From JAHEJA01 sp965657215 (lineage in GTDB: Bacteria; Pseudomonadota; Alphaproteobacteria; Rhodobacterales; Rhodobacteraceae): a stretch of 45,549 nucleotides of DNA. The number at the start of each line of letters is the position of its first letter. Positions within the stretch are counted from its first letter, which is position 1. The stretch covers positions 1 through 45,549 of the forward strand of contig CBFHNR010000021.1 of the NCBI GenBank assembly GCA_965657215.1. The letters run 5' to 3'. Shown piece after piece: positions 24,948 to 33,991 of this stretch. The notes under the pieces are model-generated. The model saw only the letters and a program-made list of their open reading frames with translations, made no database searches and was not told the origin of the DNA. The position numbers and the translations under genes are program-made.

Positions 24948-26030
24948 CTAACCAATGTCGCCTTGATCAACTGACACTGTCTTAAGAACGGCATAACACG
25001 ACATGCCAACCGTGAGCCCAAGCTGCGACGCAGAGCGCGCCGTGGTACGGGCCAAGAGCCGATCTTGACCACATGCCAGCTGAAGAATTACCCCTGGCCC
25101 CTCGCCCTTTTTGATGGCTGTAATCTTGCACTCCAACACATTGAGGGCAGATATATCTGTTGGTTTACTGAGAGATATCATCACATCTTGGGCCAAAATG
25201 CGCACACGAAGACGCGTTCCAACGGGGGACGCTACCCGAGGCATAAATAATGTCCCGCCTGAAATCGCAAGCTCGGTTAGACCATCCTGCGCATGTGCAA
25301 CCACTTGCGCGGGCATTACAGACCCTGCCGAGCGAAGGCCAACAAATTGTACCAACTCTGGATTGGACAGAACGGCCTCTGTCGTGCCATGCGTTACAAC
25401 ATCGCCCTGATCGAGGACGACCACATGGGACGCCAATCGCGCCACCTCTGCAATGGAATGGCTGACATAAACGATTGGTAAATCGATCTCATCGCGCAGG
25501 CCTGCCAGGAACGGCAAAATCTCTGCTTTGCGCGCGGCATCCAAGGCCGCCAAAGGTTCATCCATCAACAAGAGATCAGGCGAACTTAGCAAAGCACGGC
25601 CAATAGCAACGCGCTGTTTTTCACCCCCTGACAAAGCACCCGTTGGACGGTTGAGCAAATGTCCTATGCCCAACAAGTCGATTACTTGATCCTCACGCAG
25701 AGCAGGTGACTGTTTCCGACGGTAGCGCAGAGCGTACCGCAGATTGTCCCTGACATTGAGATGAGGAAACAAGCGTGCATCTTGAAACACATATCCAATG
25801 CCGCGCTTGTGAGGTGCAATATTCGTTGATGTGTGTGACTCGAATAGAGACCGGTCGTTCACTGCAATGCGGCCAGCATCTGGTGTGATGAGCCCCGCAA
25901 TTGCATTCACAACTGTTGTCTTGCCAGAGCCAGAGCGCCCGAATAATGCGGTGATACCGCTCTCGGCCTCAAACTGAACATTTAAATCAAAGGCCGTGAA
26001 TTTGTGGGATATATCAACAGACAGAGTCAT
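24948..26030 (-). CDS. modC: Molybdate ABC transporter ATP-binding protein
   Basis: This 360-residue protein has Walker A GRSGSGKTT at about 32-40, Q-loop VFQDARLFPHL, signature LSGGEKQRVAIGRALL, Walker B LLLMDEPLAALD and an H-loop His, then a C-terminal MOP domain (about 285-355) that binds oxyanions. That tail and the upstream modB identify ModC. It drives molybdate import. It starts within the end of modB (4-base overlap). Imported Mo would feed the cofactor of the xanthine dehydrogenase encoded about 8 kb away. Confidence 0.93.
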   Translation of the reverse strand: MTLSVDISHKFTAFDLNVQFEAESGITALFGRSGSGKTTVVNAIAGLITPDAGRIAVNDRSLFESHTSTNIAPHKRGIGYVFQDARLFPHLNVRDNLRYALRYRRKQSPALREDQVIDLLGIGHLLNRPTGALSGGEKQRVAIGRALLSSPDLLLMDEPLAALDAARKAEILPFLAGLRDEIDLPIVYVSHSIAEVARLASHVVVLDQGDVVTHGTTEAVLSNPELVQFVGLRSAGSVMPAQVVAHAQDGLTELAISGGTLFMPRVASPVGTRLRVRILAQDVMISLSKPTDISALNVLECKITAIKKGEGPGVILQLACGQDRLLARTTARSASQLGLTVGMSCYAVLKTVSVDQGDIG

Positions 26031-26722
26031 GTATCAGACATCCGCTTGCTCATCCGGCGCGCCATCCATTCCGACACTAGCAGCGCCGAGATAGAAATAA
26101 TGATCGACACAATCACCAAACGCGCCGTTGCCGTATCCGACCCAGGAACCTGCATCAGCGCATAAATAGCCGAGGGTATTGTCTGCGTTTGATTGGGGAT
26201 GTTTGAGACAAAGGTAATAGTTGCCCCAAATTCACCCAAGGCCTTGGCAAATGCCAAAACAGAGCCTGCCAAAATGCCCGGAACGATTAAAGGCAATGTG
26301 ACGCTCATGAACACCTGAAACCGAGATGCCCCCAAGGTTTCGGCGGCTTGTTCTAATTTGGGATCAACGGCCTCGATGGCCAATCGAATAGCGCGAACCA
26401 TCAAAGGAAACGCCATAATCGCCGCCGCCAAAACCGCACCCGTCCACCGAAACGCCAACACAAAACCAAATGTTTGCTCTAAAAACCCGCCCAAAGGCGC
26501 GCGACGCCCAAACCACAAAAGCAGAAGGTAACCTGTCACAACGGGCGGCAAAACCAAAGGCAAATGCACCACCGCATTCAACAGCTGACGCCCCCAGAAC
26601 TCTTTTCGGGCCAAGACATAGGCCACATAAATTCCTAACGGCAGGCTCAACACAACTGCCACCACAGCCACCTGCAACGATAGCTTGATTGCGTTCCATT
26701 CCTGAGGGCCAAATAAATCCAT
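26027..26722 (-). CDS. modB: Molybdate ABC transporter permease
   Basis: This 231-residue inner-membrane protein has about five helices and the permease EAA-type loop AAETLGASRFQVFMSVTLPL. The N-terminal segment DLFGPQEWNAIKLSLQVAVV and the block LPLVLPPVVTGYLLL resemble ModB of E. coli (229 residues), so I chose ATG 26722; the frame extends to a GTG at 26764. With modC it forms the molybdate channel and motor. No modA lies upstream: the next gene is rimP on the other strand. I see no ModE-like palindrome before it. Confidence 0.92.
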   Translation of the reverse strand: MDLFGPQEWNAIKLSLQVAVVAVVLSLPLGIYVAYVLARKEFWGRQLLNAVVHLPLVLPPVVTGYLLLLWFGRRAPLGGFLEQTFGFVLAFRWTGAVLAAAIMAFPLMVRAIRLAIEAVDPKLEQAAETLGASRFQVFMSVTLPLIVPGILAGSVLAFAKALGEFGATITFVSNIPNQTQTIPSAIYALMQVPGSDTATARLVIVSIIISISALLVSEWMARRMSKRMSDT

Positions 26723-26819
26723 AACCGCAACCTGCACCAGCGCTACGGGTTTTACAATATTCACAGCTCAACAAAACAAAGCCTTCGTAGAGCTAAATTG
26801 GGGGAAACGAAATGAAGAC

Positions 26820-26848
26820 TTGCAGACTCACAAGGCTTTGCGTATACG
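26820..26848 (+). promoter_or_regulatory. Promoter of the rimP-nusA-infB operon
   Basis: TTGCAG (26820-26825), a 17-base spacer and TATACG (26843-26848) give a good sigma-70 promoter. Transcription from about 26855 would make a leader of some 75 bases before rimP. Confidence 0.55.
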
Positions 26849-26895
26849 GCCCTCAACAGCGGCGTGTTGGAAACAACATTCCACCGGAAAATTCG

Positions 26896-26918
26896 ACGGG
26901 CCGCGCGCCCGTTTTTTT
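26896..26918 (+). terminator. Intrinsic terminator in the rimP leader (candidate attenuator)
   Basis: ACGGGC-CGCGC-GCCCGT followed by seven T (26912-26918) is a canonical terminator, yet it lies between the promoter and the rimP start (26931). A smaller hairpin, TGTTG-GAAA-CAACA (26865-26878), precedes it. Unless it ends transcripts coming from further upstream, it should regulate entry into the operon. Confidence 0.65.
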
Positions 26919-26930
26919 GTGTTTGGACCT

Positions 26931-27503
26931 ATGACGAATACCTTAATTGCAAAAGCAGCTATCGATCAGCGCCTCGCCGAGATCATTTCACCCGTTATCG
27001 AAGATATGGGTTTTGAGCTCGTGCGCCTGCGTTTGATGAGCGGCAAGGAAATAACCCTTCAGGTGATGGCAGATCGCCCTGATGGTGGCATCAATGTTGA
27101 TGATTGCAGCGAGATTTCTACCGCGATTAGCGCAATCCTCGACGTCGAAGATCCGATTTTGGACACCTATAACCTTGAAGTGTCCAGCCCTGGTATCGAC
27201 CGCCCCCTTACACGTCTCAAAGATTTTGACATGTTTGAGGGATATGAGGCCAAACTAGAAACCGAAGAACTTATCGACGGTCGCCGTCGGTTTAAAGGCC
27301 TACTTGCTGGTATCGACGGATCAGAAATCCTGATCAATGTCGAAGAAGGCACAATAGGTTTGGAATTTGATTGGCTGACTGAGGCCAAATTGGTTCTAAC
27401 AGACGACTTAATCAAAGAAATGCTGCGTCAACGTAAAGAATCCGGCGCAATTAACGAAGATAATTTTGATGACATCGAGACCGAAGGGTCCGAGGAGGAG
27501 TAA
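26931..27503 (+). CDS. rimP: Ribosome maturation factor RimP
   Basis: This 190-residue protein has the RimP alpha/beta N-terminal domain (with ISPVIEDMGFELVRLRLM near its start and VSSPGIDRPLTRLKDF in the middle) and a C-terminal SH3-like barrel. It helps late assembly of the 30S subunit. The frame is open upstream to 26820, but the family start is ATG 26931, because the extra codons would span the leader terminator. The gene leads the classic rimP-nusA-ylxR-infB operon; nusA starts 3 bases after its stop, behind GAGGAGGAG. Confidence 0.96.
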   Translation: MTNTLIAKAAIDQRLAEIISPVIEDMGFELVRLRLMSGKEITLQVMADRPDGGINVDDCSEISTAISAILDVEDPILDTYNLEVSSPGIDRPLTRLKDFDMFEGYEAKLETEELIDGRRRFKGLLAGIDGSEILINVEEGTIGLEFDWLTEAKLVLTDDLIKEMLRQRKESGAINEDNFDDIETEGSEEE

Positions 27504-27505
27504 GA

Positions 27506-29113
27506 ATGGCAATCACCTCTGCAAACCAGCTTGAGCTTTTGCAAACCGCCGAAGCGGTCGCACGCGAAAAAATGATCGACCCAAATTTGGTCGTCGAAGC
27601 GATGGAAGAATCGCTCGCACGTGCGGCGAAATCCCGCTACGGCAGCGAAATGGACATCCGTGTGAGCATCGACCGTAAAACAGGTCGTGCCGCCTTTACA
27701 CGTGTTCGCACAGTTGTGGCCGAAGAGGAGCTTGAAAACTATCAAGCCGAAATGACTGTAGAGCAAGCCAAGCAATACATGGCAGATCCTGAGATCGGCC
27801 AACAGTATTCAGAGGAAATTCCTCCAGTTGAGATGGGCCGAATTGCGGCACAATCCGCAAAACAGGTTATCTTGCAAAAAGTCCGCGAAGCGGAACGTGA
27901 TCGCCAGTACGAGGAATTCAAAGATCGTGCAGGTACAATCATCAACGGTCTCGTAAAGCGCGAAGAATACGGCAACGTCATCGTGGATGTTGGTCGTGGC
28001 GAAGCAATCTTGCGCCGCAATGAGAAAATTGGCCGTGAAAGCTATCGTCCAAATGATCGTATTCGCGTCTTTATCAAAGACGTCCGTCGTGAAACACGCG
28101 GTCCACAAATTTTCCTAAGCCGCACAGCGCCTGAATTCATGGCTGAGCTGTTCAAAATGGAAGTGCCTGAAATCTATGAAGGCGTGATCGAGATCAAATC
28201 CGTTGCTCGTGACCCGGGGTCGCGCGCAAAAATCGCGGTTTTCACAAATGATAGCTCGATTGATCCAGTCGGTGCTTGTGTTGGTATGCGCGGTAGCCGC
28301 GTTCAGGCCGTCGTAAACGAGCTTCAGGGCGAAAAGATCGACATTATCCCTTGGAACGAAGATCAGCCAACCTTCTTGGTCAACGCCTTGCAACCTGCTG
28401 AAGTGTCCAAAGTTGTTTTGGATGAAGAAGCCGGAAAAATCGAAGTTGTCGTTCCAGACGAACAGCTATCTCTGGCAATCGGTCGTCGTGGTCAAAACGT
28501 GCGCTTGGCAAGCCAGCTCACGAACCTTGATATCGACATCATGACAGAAGCCGACGAATCCGCGCGCCGTCAAAAAGAATTCGAAGAACGCACTAAATTG
28601 TTCATCGATACTTTGGATCTGGACGAATTCTTTGCTCAGCTCTTGGTCTCCGAAGGGTTCGCGAACCTCGAAGAGGTTGCCTACGTTGAAATCGACGAAA
28701 TCTTGGTCATTGAAGGTATCGACGAAGACACTGCCGGTGAACTTCAAACGCGTGCTCGTGAGTACCTAGAGGCGCAGGCCCAAAAAGCCATCGATCGCGC
28801 CCGTGAATTGGGTGTCGAAGATAGCCTTATGAACTTTGAAGGTTTGACACCTCAGATGATCGAGGCATTGGCCGACGACGGCATCAAAACCCTCGAAGAT
28901 TTCGCAACATGTGCGGACTGGGAATTGGCTGGTGGCTGGACAACAGTCGACGGCCAACGTGTCAAAGACGATGGTTTGCTAGAACAGTTCGAAATGAGCT
29001 TAGAAGAAGCTCAAGAGCTGGTCATGACTGCACGAATCGTTTTGGGCTGGGTCGATCCGGATGAGCTCAATTCCTCAGACGACGACCTAGAAGACGAACA
29101 TAGCGAAGACTAA
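27506..29113 (+). CDS. nusA: Transcription termination/antitermination protein NusA
   Basis: This 535-residue protein has the NusA order: N-terminal RNA-polymerase-binding domain (about 1-130), S1 domain (about 135-200, GLVKREEYGNVIVDVGRGEA), two KH domains (about 230-345, with GACVGMRGSRVQ and LAIGRRGQNVRLASQL) and two C-terminal acidic repeats with helix-hairpin-helix character (about 365-515). It binds RNA polymerase and nascent RNA and controls pausing, intrinsic termination and rRNA antitermination. A strong ribosome site overlaps the end of rimP. As NusA acts on hairpin terminators, the leader terminator upstream of rimP could make the operon self-regulating. Confidence 0.98.
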   Translation: MAITSANQLELLQTAEAVAREKMIDPNLVVEAMEESLARAAKSRYGSEMDIRVSIDRKTGRAAFTRVRTVVAEEELENYQAEMTVEQAKQYMADPEIGQQYSEEIPPVEMGRIAAQSAKQVILQKVREAERDRQYEEFKDRAGTIINGLVKREEYGNVIVDVGRGEAILRRNEKIGRESYRPNDRIRVFIKDVRRETRGPQIFLSRTAPEFMAELFKMEVPEIYEGVIEIKSVARDPGSRAKIAVFTNDSSIDPVGACVGMRGSRVQAVVNELQGEKIDIIPWNEDQPTFLVNALQPAEVSKVVLDEEAGKIEVVVPDEQLSLAIGRRGQNVRLASQLTNLDIDIMTEADESARRQKEFEERTKLFIDTLDLDEFFAQLLVSEGFANLEEVAYVEIDEILVIEGIDEDTAGELQTRAREYLEAQAQKAIDRARELGVEDSLMNFEGLTPQMIEALADDGIKTLEDFATCADWELAGGWTTVDGQRVKDDGLLEQFEMSLEEAQELVMTARIVLGWVDPDELNSSDDDLEDEHSED

Positions 29114-29134
29114 TTCGCGCTTAAGGAACACTAC

Positions 29135-29764
29135 ATGTCACGTGGCAAACGAACCAAGGATCTAGACACCGACGCAGAGCGCAAATGCCTTGCGAGCGGT
29201 GAAGTACAGCCAAAGTTTGGCTTGATCCGTTTTGTCGTCGGTCCGGATAACACTGTTTATCCGGACTTGATGAATAAATTGCCAGGACGTGGTATGTATG
29301 TTTCTGCGGAAAAGGCTGCCCTTGAAAAAGTGGTCCAAAAGGGACTATTTTCGAGAGGAGCAAAGAAACAAGTCACTGTTCCGGATGGATTAGTGGTGGA
29401 TTTGGAACAAAAGCTTGCGCGCCGCGTGGTTGATCTCATCAGCTTAGCGCGCAAGTCAGGTAGAGCCGTAGCTGGTTATGAAAAAGTTAAAGACTGGCTT
29501 ATTAAGGACTATGCCGACGTATTGATCCAATCATCAGACGGTTCAGAACGTGGCAAATCAAAGCTAAGCACCCCACAGGATGGGATTTTCATCGGTTGGT
29601 TAACCTCAGATGAACTTGGTTTGGCATTTGGTAAACAAACAGTAATTCATTGCGCGCTTGCGACTGGTGGTTTAACGCAACGTGTAGTAGATGAGGCGCA
29701 AAGACTGAAAGGTCTGCGCGGATTTAACGGTGCCAAGGGGCGTCGGGAAGGAAAAGACAGCTAG
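29135..29764 (+). CDS. YlxR (RnpM-like) RNA-binding protein with L7Ae-like C-terminal part
   Basis: This 209-residue protein starts with a YlxR/DUF448 domain (about 1-85; ERKCLASGEVQPKFGLIRFV, then LPGRGMYV) and continues with an L7Ae/L30e-like part (about 95-190; LISLARKSGRAVAGYEKV). This two-domain form sits between nusA and infB in alphaproteobacteria. The YlxR domain of Bacillus has been described as binding RNase P RNA; the role here is not known. The stop codon touches the infB ATG (TAGATG). Confidence 0.9.
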   Translation: MSRGKRTKDLDTDAERKCLASGEVQPKFGLIRFVVGPDNTVYPDLMNKLPGRGMYVSAEKAALEKVVQKGLFSRGAKKQVTVPDGLVVDLEQKLARRVVDLISLARKSGRAVAGYEKVKDWLIKDYADVLIQSSDGSERGKSKLSTPQDGIFIGWLTSDELGLAFGKQTVIHCALATGGLTQRVVDEAQRLKGLRGFNGAKGRREGKDS

Positions 29765-32269
29765 ATGAGCGATAGTGACGGCAAGAAAACACTAGGCCTG
29801 CGAGGCGGCGGAAGCCGTCCTGGAAATGTAAAGCAAAGCTTTAGCCATGGCAGAACCAAAAGTGTGGTTGTGGAAACCAAACGCAAGCGCGTAGTCGTAC
29901 CCAAAGCGGGTGCAGCCAAGCCAGGCGGAACATCGGGCGGTGGCTCTCAATCCAGTGGCAATCGTCCTGGTGGAATTTCTGACGCCGAAATGGATCGTCG
30001 TCTAAAGGCCGTTCAAGCGGCCAAAGCACGCGAAGTCGAAGAAGCTGCAGCACGCGTAGCAGACGAGAAAGCCCGCGAAGCCGACCGTGAACGCCGCCGT
30101 GCCGAACAAGAAGCCAAAGAGCGCGAACAGCGCGAGGCCGAAGAAAAAGCACGCGCCAAGGCCGATGCCGAGGAACGCGAGCGTCGCGAAGCCGAAGAGG
30201 CCGCAAGCAAAGCTGCCGCTCTCGCCAAAGCCGCGAAAGAAGCACCAAGTGCCAAAGCGGCAGAAGCCGCACCGCGTCGCGAAATTAAATCCGCAGCACC
30301 TGCCGCAACACCGCGCAAAAAAGAGCGTGATGATTCAGGTCGTGGCAACAAAACCCGTGGCGACGATGGCCGTCGTTCAGGTAAGTTGACACTGAGCCAA
30401 GCTCTGAATGGTGAAGGCGGTCGCCAAAAATCAATGGCGGCGATGAAGCGTAAACAAGAACGCGCGCGCCAAAAAGCCATGGGTCAAACGCAAGAACGCG
30501 AAAAGGTTGTTCGTGACGTCCAAGTTCCAGAAGCTATCGTTGTTTCGGAATTGGCAAACCGGATGGCTGAACGTGTGGCTGAGGTCGTTAAATCGCTCAT
30601 GAAAATGGGCATGATGGTGACACAGAACCAAACAATCGACGCAGATACAGCTGAATTGATTATCGAGGAATTTGGTCACAAGATCGTCCGCGTTTCCGAT
30701 GCTGATGTTGAAGACGTCATCAACGAAGTCGAAGACAGCCCAGAGTCGCTCCAATCACGCCCTCCTGTCATTACAATCATGGGTCACGTTGACCACGGGA
30801 AAACATCTCTCTTGGATGCGATCCGTAATGCCAAAGTTGTCTCAGGCGAAGCGGGTGGCATTACCCAGCACATCGGCGCCTATCAGGTCACGACCGATGA
30901 CGGCACGGTCTTGTCCTTCTTGGATACACCTGGCCACGCAGCCTTTACCTCTATGCGCTCTCGTGGTGCTCAGGTAACGGATATCGTGGTTTTGGTTGTG
31001 GCTGCGGATGATGCTGTGATGCCTCAAACTGTTGAGGCGATTAACCACGCCAAAGCAGCAGGCGTTCCGATGATCGTTGCAATCAACAAAATCGACGTCC
31101 CAGCTGCGGACCCAACCAAAGTGCGCACCGATCTTCTTCAGCACGAAGTAGTCGTTGAGGCGATGTCTGGTGAAGTTCAAGATGTCGAAGTCTCTGCAAA
31201 AACAGGTCAAGGGCTTGATGCTCTTCTTGAGGCCATCTCGCTTCAGGCGGAAATCCTTGAACTTAAGGCGAACCCAGATCGCGCAGCGCAGGGTGCCGTT
31301 ATCGAAGCTCAGCTTGATGTAGGACGTGGTCCAGTGGCCACTGTTCTTGTTCAAACGGGGACATTGCGCCAAGGTGATATCTTTGTTGTCGGCGAGCAAT
31401 GGGGTAAAGTCCGTGCATTGATCGATGACAAAGGTGATCGTGTCAAAGTGGCGGGTCCGTCTGTTCCTGTTGAGGTTCTCGGCCTGAACGGGACACCTGA
31501 GGCGGGCGATGTTCTCAACGTCGTTGATACCGAAGCCCAAGCCCGCGAAATCGCAGAATATCGTGAGAATGCTGCCAAAGAGAAACGCGCCGCCGCTGGT
31601 GCCGCGACGACCCTTGAGCAGCTAATGGCGAAAGCAAAAGAAGACCAGAACGTCACGGAAATGCCAATCTTGGTCAAAGCCGACGTTCAAGGCTCCGCTG
31701 AAGCGATTGTCCAAGCGATGGAGAAAATCGGCAACGACGAAGTGCGCGTGCGCGTTCTTCACTCTGGTGTTGGTGCGATCACGGATACAGACGTCGGCTT
31801 GGCCGAAGCATCTGGTTCGCCAATCATGGGCTTTAACGTTCGGGCAAATGCATCTGCTCGGAACTCTGCCAACCAAAAAGGCGTGGAAATCCGCTACTAC
31901 TCTGTCATCTATGACTTGGTTGACGATGTAAAAGCGGCGGCAAGTGGTCTCTTGTCAGCAGAAATCCGCGAGAACTTTATCGGTTACGCAGAAATCAAAG
32001 AAACCTTCAAGGTGACTGGTGTTGGACGCGTGGCGGGTTGTATCGTAACAGAAGGCGTCGCACGCCGCAGCGCAGGTGTCCGCCTCTTGCGCGACAACGT
32101 TGTGATCCACGAAGGAACGCTAAAAACGTTGAAACGCTTCAAGGACGAAGTCAAAGAGGTTCAATCCGGTCAAGAATGCGGTATGGCCTTTGAAAACTAC
32201 GATGATATCCGACCCAAAGACGTCATCGAAATCTTTGAGCGTCAAGAAATCGAACGCACATTGGATTAA
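29765..32269 (+). CDS. infB: Translation initiation factor IF-2
   Basis: This 834-residue GTPase brings initiator tRNA to the 30S subunit and promotes subunit joining. Residues 75-175 are a long charged Ala/Glu/Arg helix typical of the variable N-terminal region. The IF2 N domain follows, then the G domain with G1 GHVDHGKT at 340-347, DTPGHAAF (G3) and NKID (G4), and domains II-IV. It is the last gene of the operon, since a strong terminator lies just past its TAA. No rbfA or truB follows, unlike in E. coli. Confidence 0.98.
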   Translation: MSDSDGKKTLGLRGGGSRPGNVKQSFSHGRTKSVVVETKRKRVVVPKAGAAKPGGTSGGGSQSSGNRPGGISDAEMDRRLKAVQAAKAREVEEAAARVADEKAREADRERRRAEQEAKEREQREAEEKARAKADAEERERREAEEAASKAAALAKAAKEAPSAKAAEAAPRREIKSAAPAATPRKKERDDSGRGNKTRGDDGRRSGKLTLSQALNGEGGRQKSMAAMKRKQERARQKAMGQTQEREKVVRDVQVPEAIVVSELANRMAERVAEVVKSLMKMGMMVTQNQTIDADTAELIIEEFGHKIVRVSDADVEDVINEVEDSPESLQSRPPVITIMGHVDHGKTSLLDAIRNAKVVSGEAGGITQHIGAYQVTTDDGTVLSFLDTPGHAAFTSMRSRGAQVTDIVVLVVAADDAVMPQTVEAINHAKAAGVPMIVAINKIDVPAADPTKVRTDLLQHEVVVEAMSGEVQDVEVSAKTGQGLDALLEAISLQAEILELKANPDRAAQGAVIEAQLDVGRGPVATVLVQTGTLRQGDIFVVGEQWGKVRALIDDKGDRVKVAGPSVPVEVLGLNGTPEAGDVLNVVDTEAQAREIAEYRENAAKEKRAAAGAATTLEQLMAKAKEDQNVTEMPILVKADVQGSAEAIVQAMEKIGNDEVRVRVLHSGVGAITDTDVGLAEASGSPIMGFNVRANASARNSANQKGVEIRYYSVIYDLVDDVKAAASGLLSAEIRENFIGYAEIKETFKVTGVGRVAGCIVTEGVARRSAGVRLLRDNVVIHEGTLKTLKRFKDEVKEVQSGQECGMAFENYDDIRPKDVIEIFERQEIERTLD

Positions 32270-32272
32270 AAG

Positions 32273-32301
32273 AAAGCCCCAGATTAACTCTGGGGCTTTT
32301 T
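32273..32301. terminator. Bidirectional terminator between infB and mutT
   Basis: AAAGCCCCAGA (32273-32283) and TCTGGGGCTTT (32289-32299) make an 11-bp stem with a TTAAC loop; T runs follow on both strands. Confidence 0.9.
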
Positions 32302-32360
32302 CATTTAGGCTTTGTGAGTTTTTGAAACTAACTTGGCCTTTGTGATCAAAGACATAATTC

Positions 32361-32759
32361 CTACAACCAATCCCGCAAAATCGGGATCAGGGGGATGTCT
32401 GCGGCGGGCATAGGGTAATCGCGAAGTTCATTCGCTTTGGCCCACGCCAATGATTGTCCTTCTTTGCCCTGAACAATCCCATTCCACTTGCGGCAGGCAT
32501 AGAGCGGCATCAAGAGGTGGAAATCTTCATAGGTGTGGGAGGCAAAAGTCAAAGGAGCGAGACAGCTTTCCCATGTTTCTATGCCCAACTCTTCGTGCAA
32601 TTCACGCACCAAAGCCATTTCAGGGGTTTCGCCCTCTTCGACTTTGCCGCCTGGGAATTCCCAAAGACCCGCCATTGATTTGCCTTCGGGGCGCTGAGCG
32701 AGCAAGACACGCCCGTCCCGATCTATCAAGGCAACAGCGGAGACCAATACAATTTTCAT
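32361..32759 (-). CDS. mutT: Nudix hydrolase MutT (8-oxo-dGTP diphosphatase)
   Basis: This 132-residue protein has a complete Nudix box at residues 38-60 (GGKVEEGETPEMALVRELHE, then ELGI) and the usual MutT length. MutT removes 8-oxo-dGTP from the nucleotide pool so that oxidised guanine is not built into DNA. It is the last gene of a ppi-argJ-mutT operon: its ATG overlaps the argJ stop by 4 bases. Substrate preference is inferred from family resemblance. Confidence 0.92.
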   Translation of the reverse strand: MKIVLVSAVALIDRDGRVLLAQRPEGKSMAGLWEFPGGKVEEGETPEMALVRELHEELGIETWESCLAPLTFASHTYEDFHLLMPLYACRKWNGIVQGKEGQSLAWAKANELRDYPMPAADIPLIPILRDWL

Positions 32760-33985
32760 GACCGATAATCCGCGTTGATTTCAATGTATCCATGCGTCAA
32801 ATCACAGGTCCAGACCGTTGATGCACCACCTCCAAGTCCCAGTTCAACCGAGATGACCAAATCCGATTGCTTCATATAGGCGGCACCCTGTTCTTCGGAA
32901 TAGCTTTCGCTCACCCACCCTTTTTCGGCAACGAGAATATCCCCAAAATGGATGGTTAAAAGATCGCGGTCCGCAGCTGCGCCAGATTTGCCGATTGCCA
33001 TCACGACGCGGCCCCAGTTGGGATCTTCGCCAGCAATCGCCGTTTTGACCAAAGGCGAATTCGCAATTGCCATGGCATGCTGTTTGGCCTCTTGATCCGA
33101 GGTTGCCCCAGTGACCCGAATTTCAACAAATTTCGTCGCACCTTCACCGTCACGGACAACTTGATGCGCAAGGTCCATCATCACGTCCCGCAGCGCGGCT
33201 TTGAACGCTGTATTCGTCTGGTCAACGGAAACACCACTTTTCCCAGTGGCCGCCATGAGCAAGGTATCAGACGTGGATGTATCACTATCGACGGTTATGC
33301 AATTAAAGGACGTTTCATTGATTTCAGACACGAGTGACTGAAGGTCAGTCTGTGAAATCTTTGCATCTGTAAAGAGATAGACCAACATCGTCGCCATATC
33401 TGGTGCGATCATTCCCGACCCTTTGGCCATTCCAGCGATAGTGACGGAGCCTTGTTCGGTCTCAACCGTCGCGCTCGCAGCTTTGGGGTAGGTATCGGTT
33501 GTCATGATAGCCTCAGCCGCCGCTTTAAACGCCGTGTCGCTTAGTCCTTCTTTTAACTCTGACAAAGCCGATACAATCCGATCATGCGCCATCGGTTCGC
33601 CGATCACGCCGGTGCTTGATGTGAACACCCGATCCAACGGCACATCCATAATCTCCGAAACCGCGGATGTAATTGCTTGGACAGACTCGACGCCATATTT
33701 GCCAGTAAAGGCATTGGAATTCCCAGAATTCACCAAGATAACAGCCCCGTTGGACGGATCGCTTCCTAATTTTGCCTGACAGTCCAAAACCGGAGCGGAT
33801 CGCGTCAACGATTTGGTGAACACGCCCGCGACCGTCGTACCAGGGGCCAGCTCGGCAAGCATCACATCCGTGCGCCCCTGATACCGTACACCCGCCGCGA
33901 CGGAGGCAAAGCGCACTCCGTCAATGAGAGGAACATCAGGGAATTTCTCAGGGGCCAGTGGCGATATTTTCAAGGAACCAGCCAT
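32756..33985 (-). CDS. argJ: Arginine biosynthesis protein ArgJ (ornithine acetyltransferase)
   Basis: This 409-residue enzyme is made as one chain that cuts itself before the catalytic Thr in APDMATMLV (T199), giving alpha and beta chains. FTSSTGVIGEPM at 121-132 matches the oxyanion region. It moves the acetyl group from N-acetylornithine to glutamate, and in bifunctional forms also makes N-acetylglutamate from acetyl-CoA. I cannot tell the mono- from the bifunctional form by reading. It sits 6 bases after the isomerase gene and overlaps mutT. Confidence 0.96.
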   Translation of the reverse strand: MAGSLKISPLAPEKFPDVPLIDGVRFASVAAGVRYQGRTDVMLAELAPGTTVAGVFTKSLTRSAPVLDCQAKLGSDPSNGAVILVNSGNSNAFTGKYGVESVQAITSAVSEIMDVPLDRVFTSSTGVIGEPMAHDRIVSALSELKEGLSDTAFKAAAEAIMTTDTYPKAASATVETEQGSVTIAGMAKGSGMIAPDMATMLVYLFTDAKISQTDLQSLVSEINETSFNCITVDSDTSTSDTLLMAATGKSGVSVDQTNTAFKAALRDVMMDLAHQVVRDGEGATKFVEIRVTGATSDQEAKQHAMAIANSPLVKTAIAGEDPNWGRVVMAIGKSGAAADRDLLTIHFGDILVAEKGWVSESYSEEQGAAYMKQSDLVISVELGLGGGASTVWTCDLTHGYIEINADYRS

Positions 33986-33991
33986 TTTGGT

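Noticed and set aside
26723..26764. GTG start of modB at 26764
   Set aside because: It adds 14 residues not expected from ModB; ATG 26722 gives the family length.
26820..26930. N-terminal extension of RimP
   Set aside because: It would translate through the promoter and the leader terminator; RimP homologues start at MTNTLIAKAAID.
30040..30290. Low-complexity stretch in infB as a repeat or insertion
   Set aside because: Charged Ala/Glu/Arg helices are normal in the IF-2 N-terminal region.
30842..31540. 232-residue minus-strand frame opposite infB
   Set aside because: Antisense shadow of the infB G domain.
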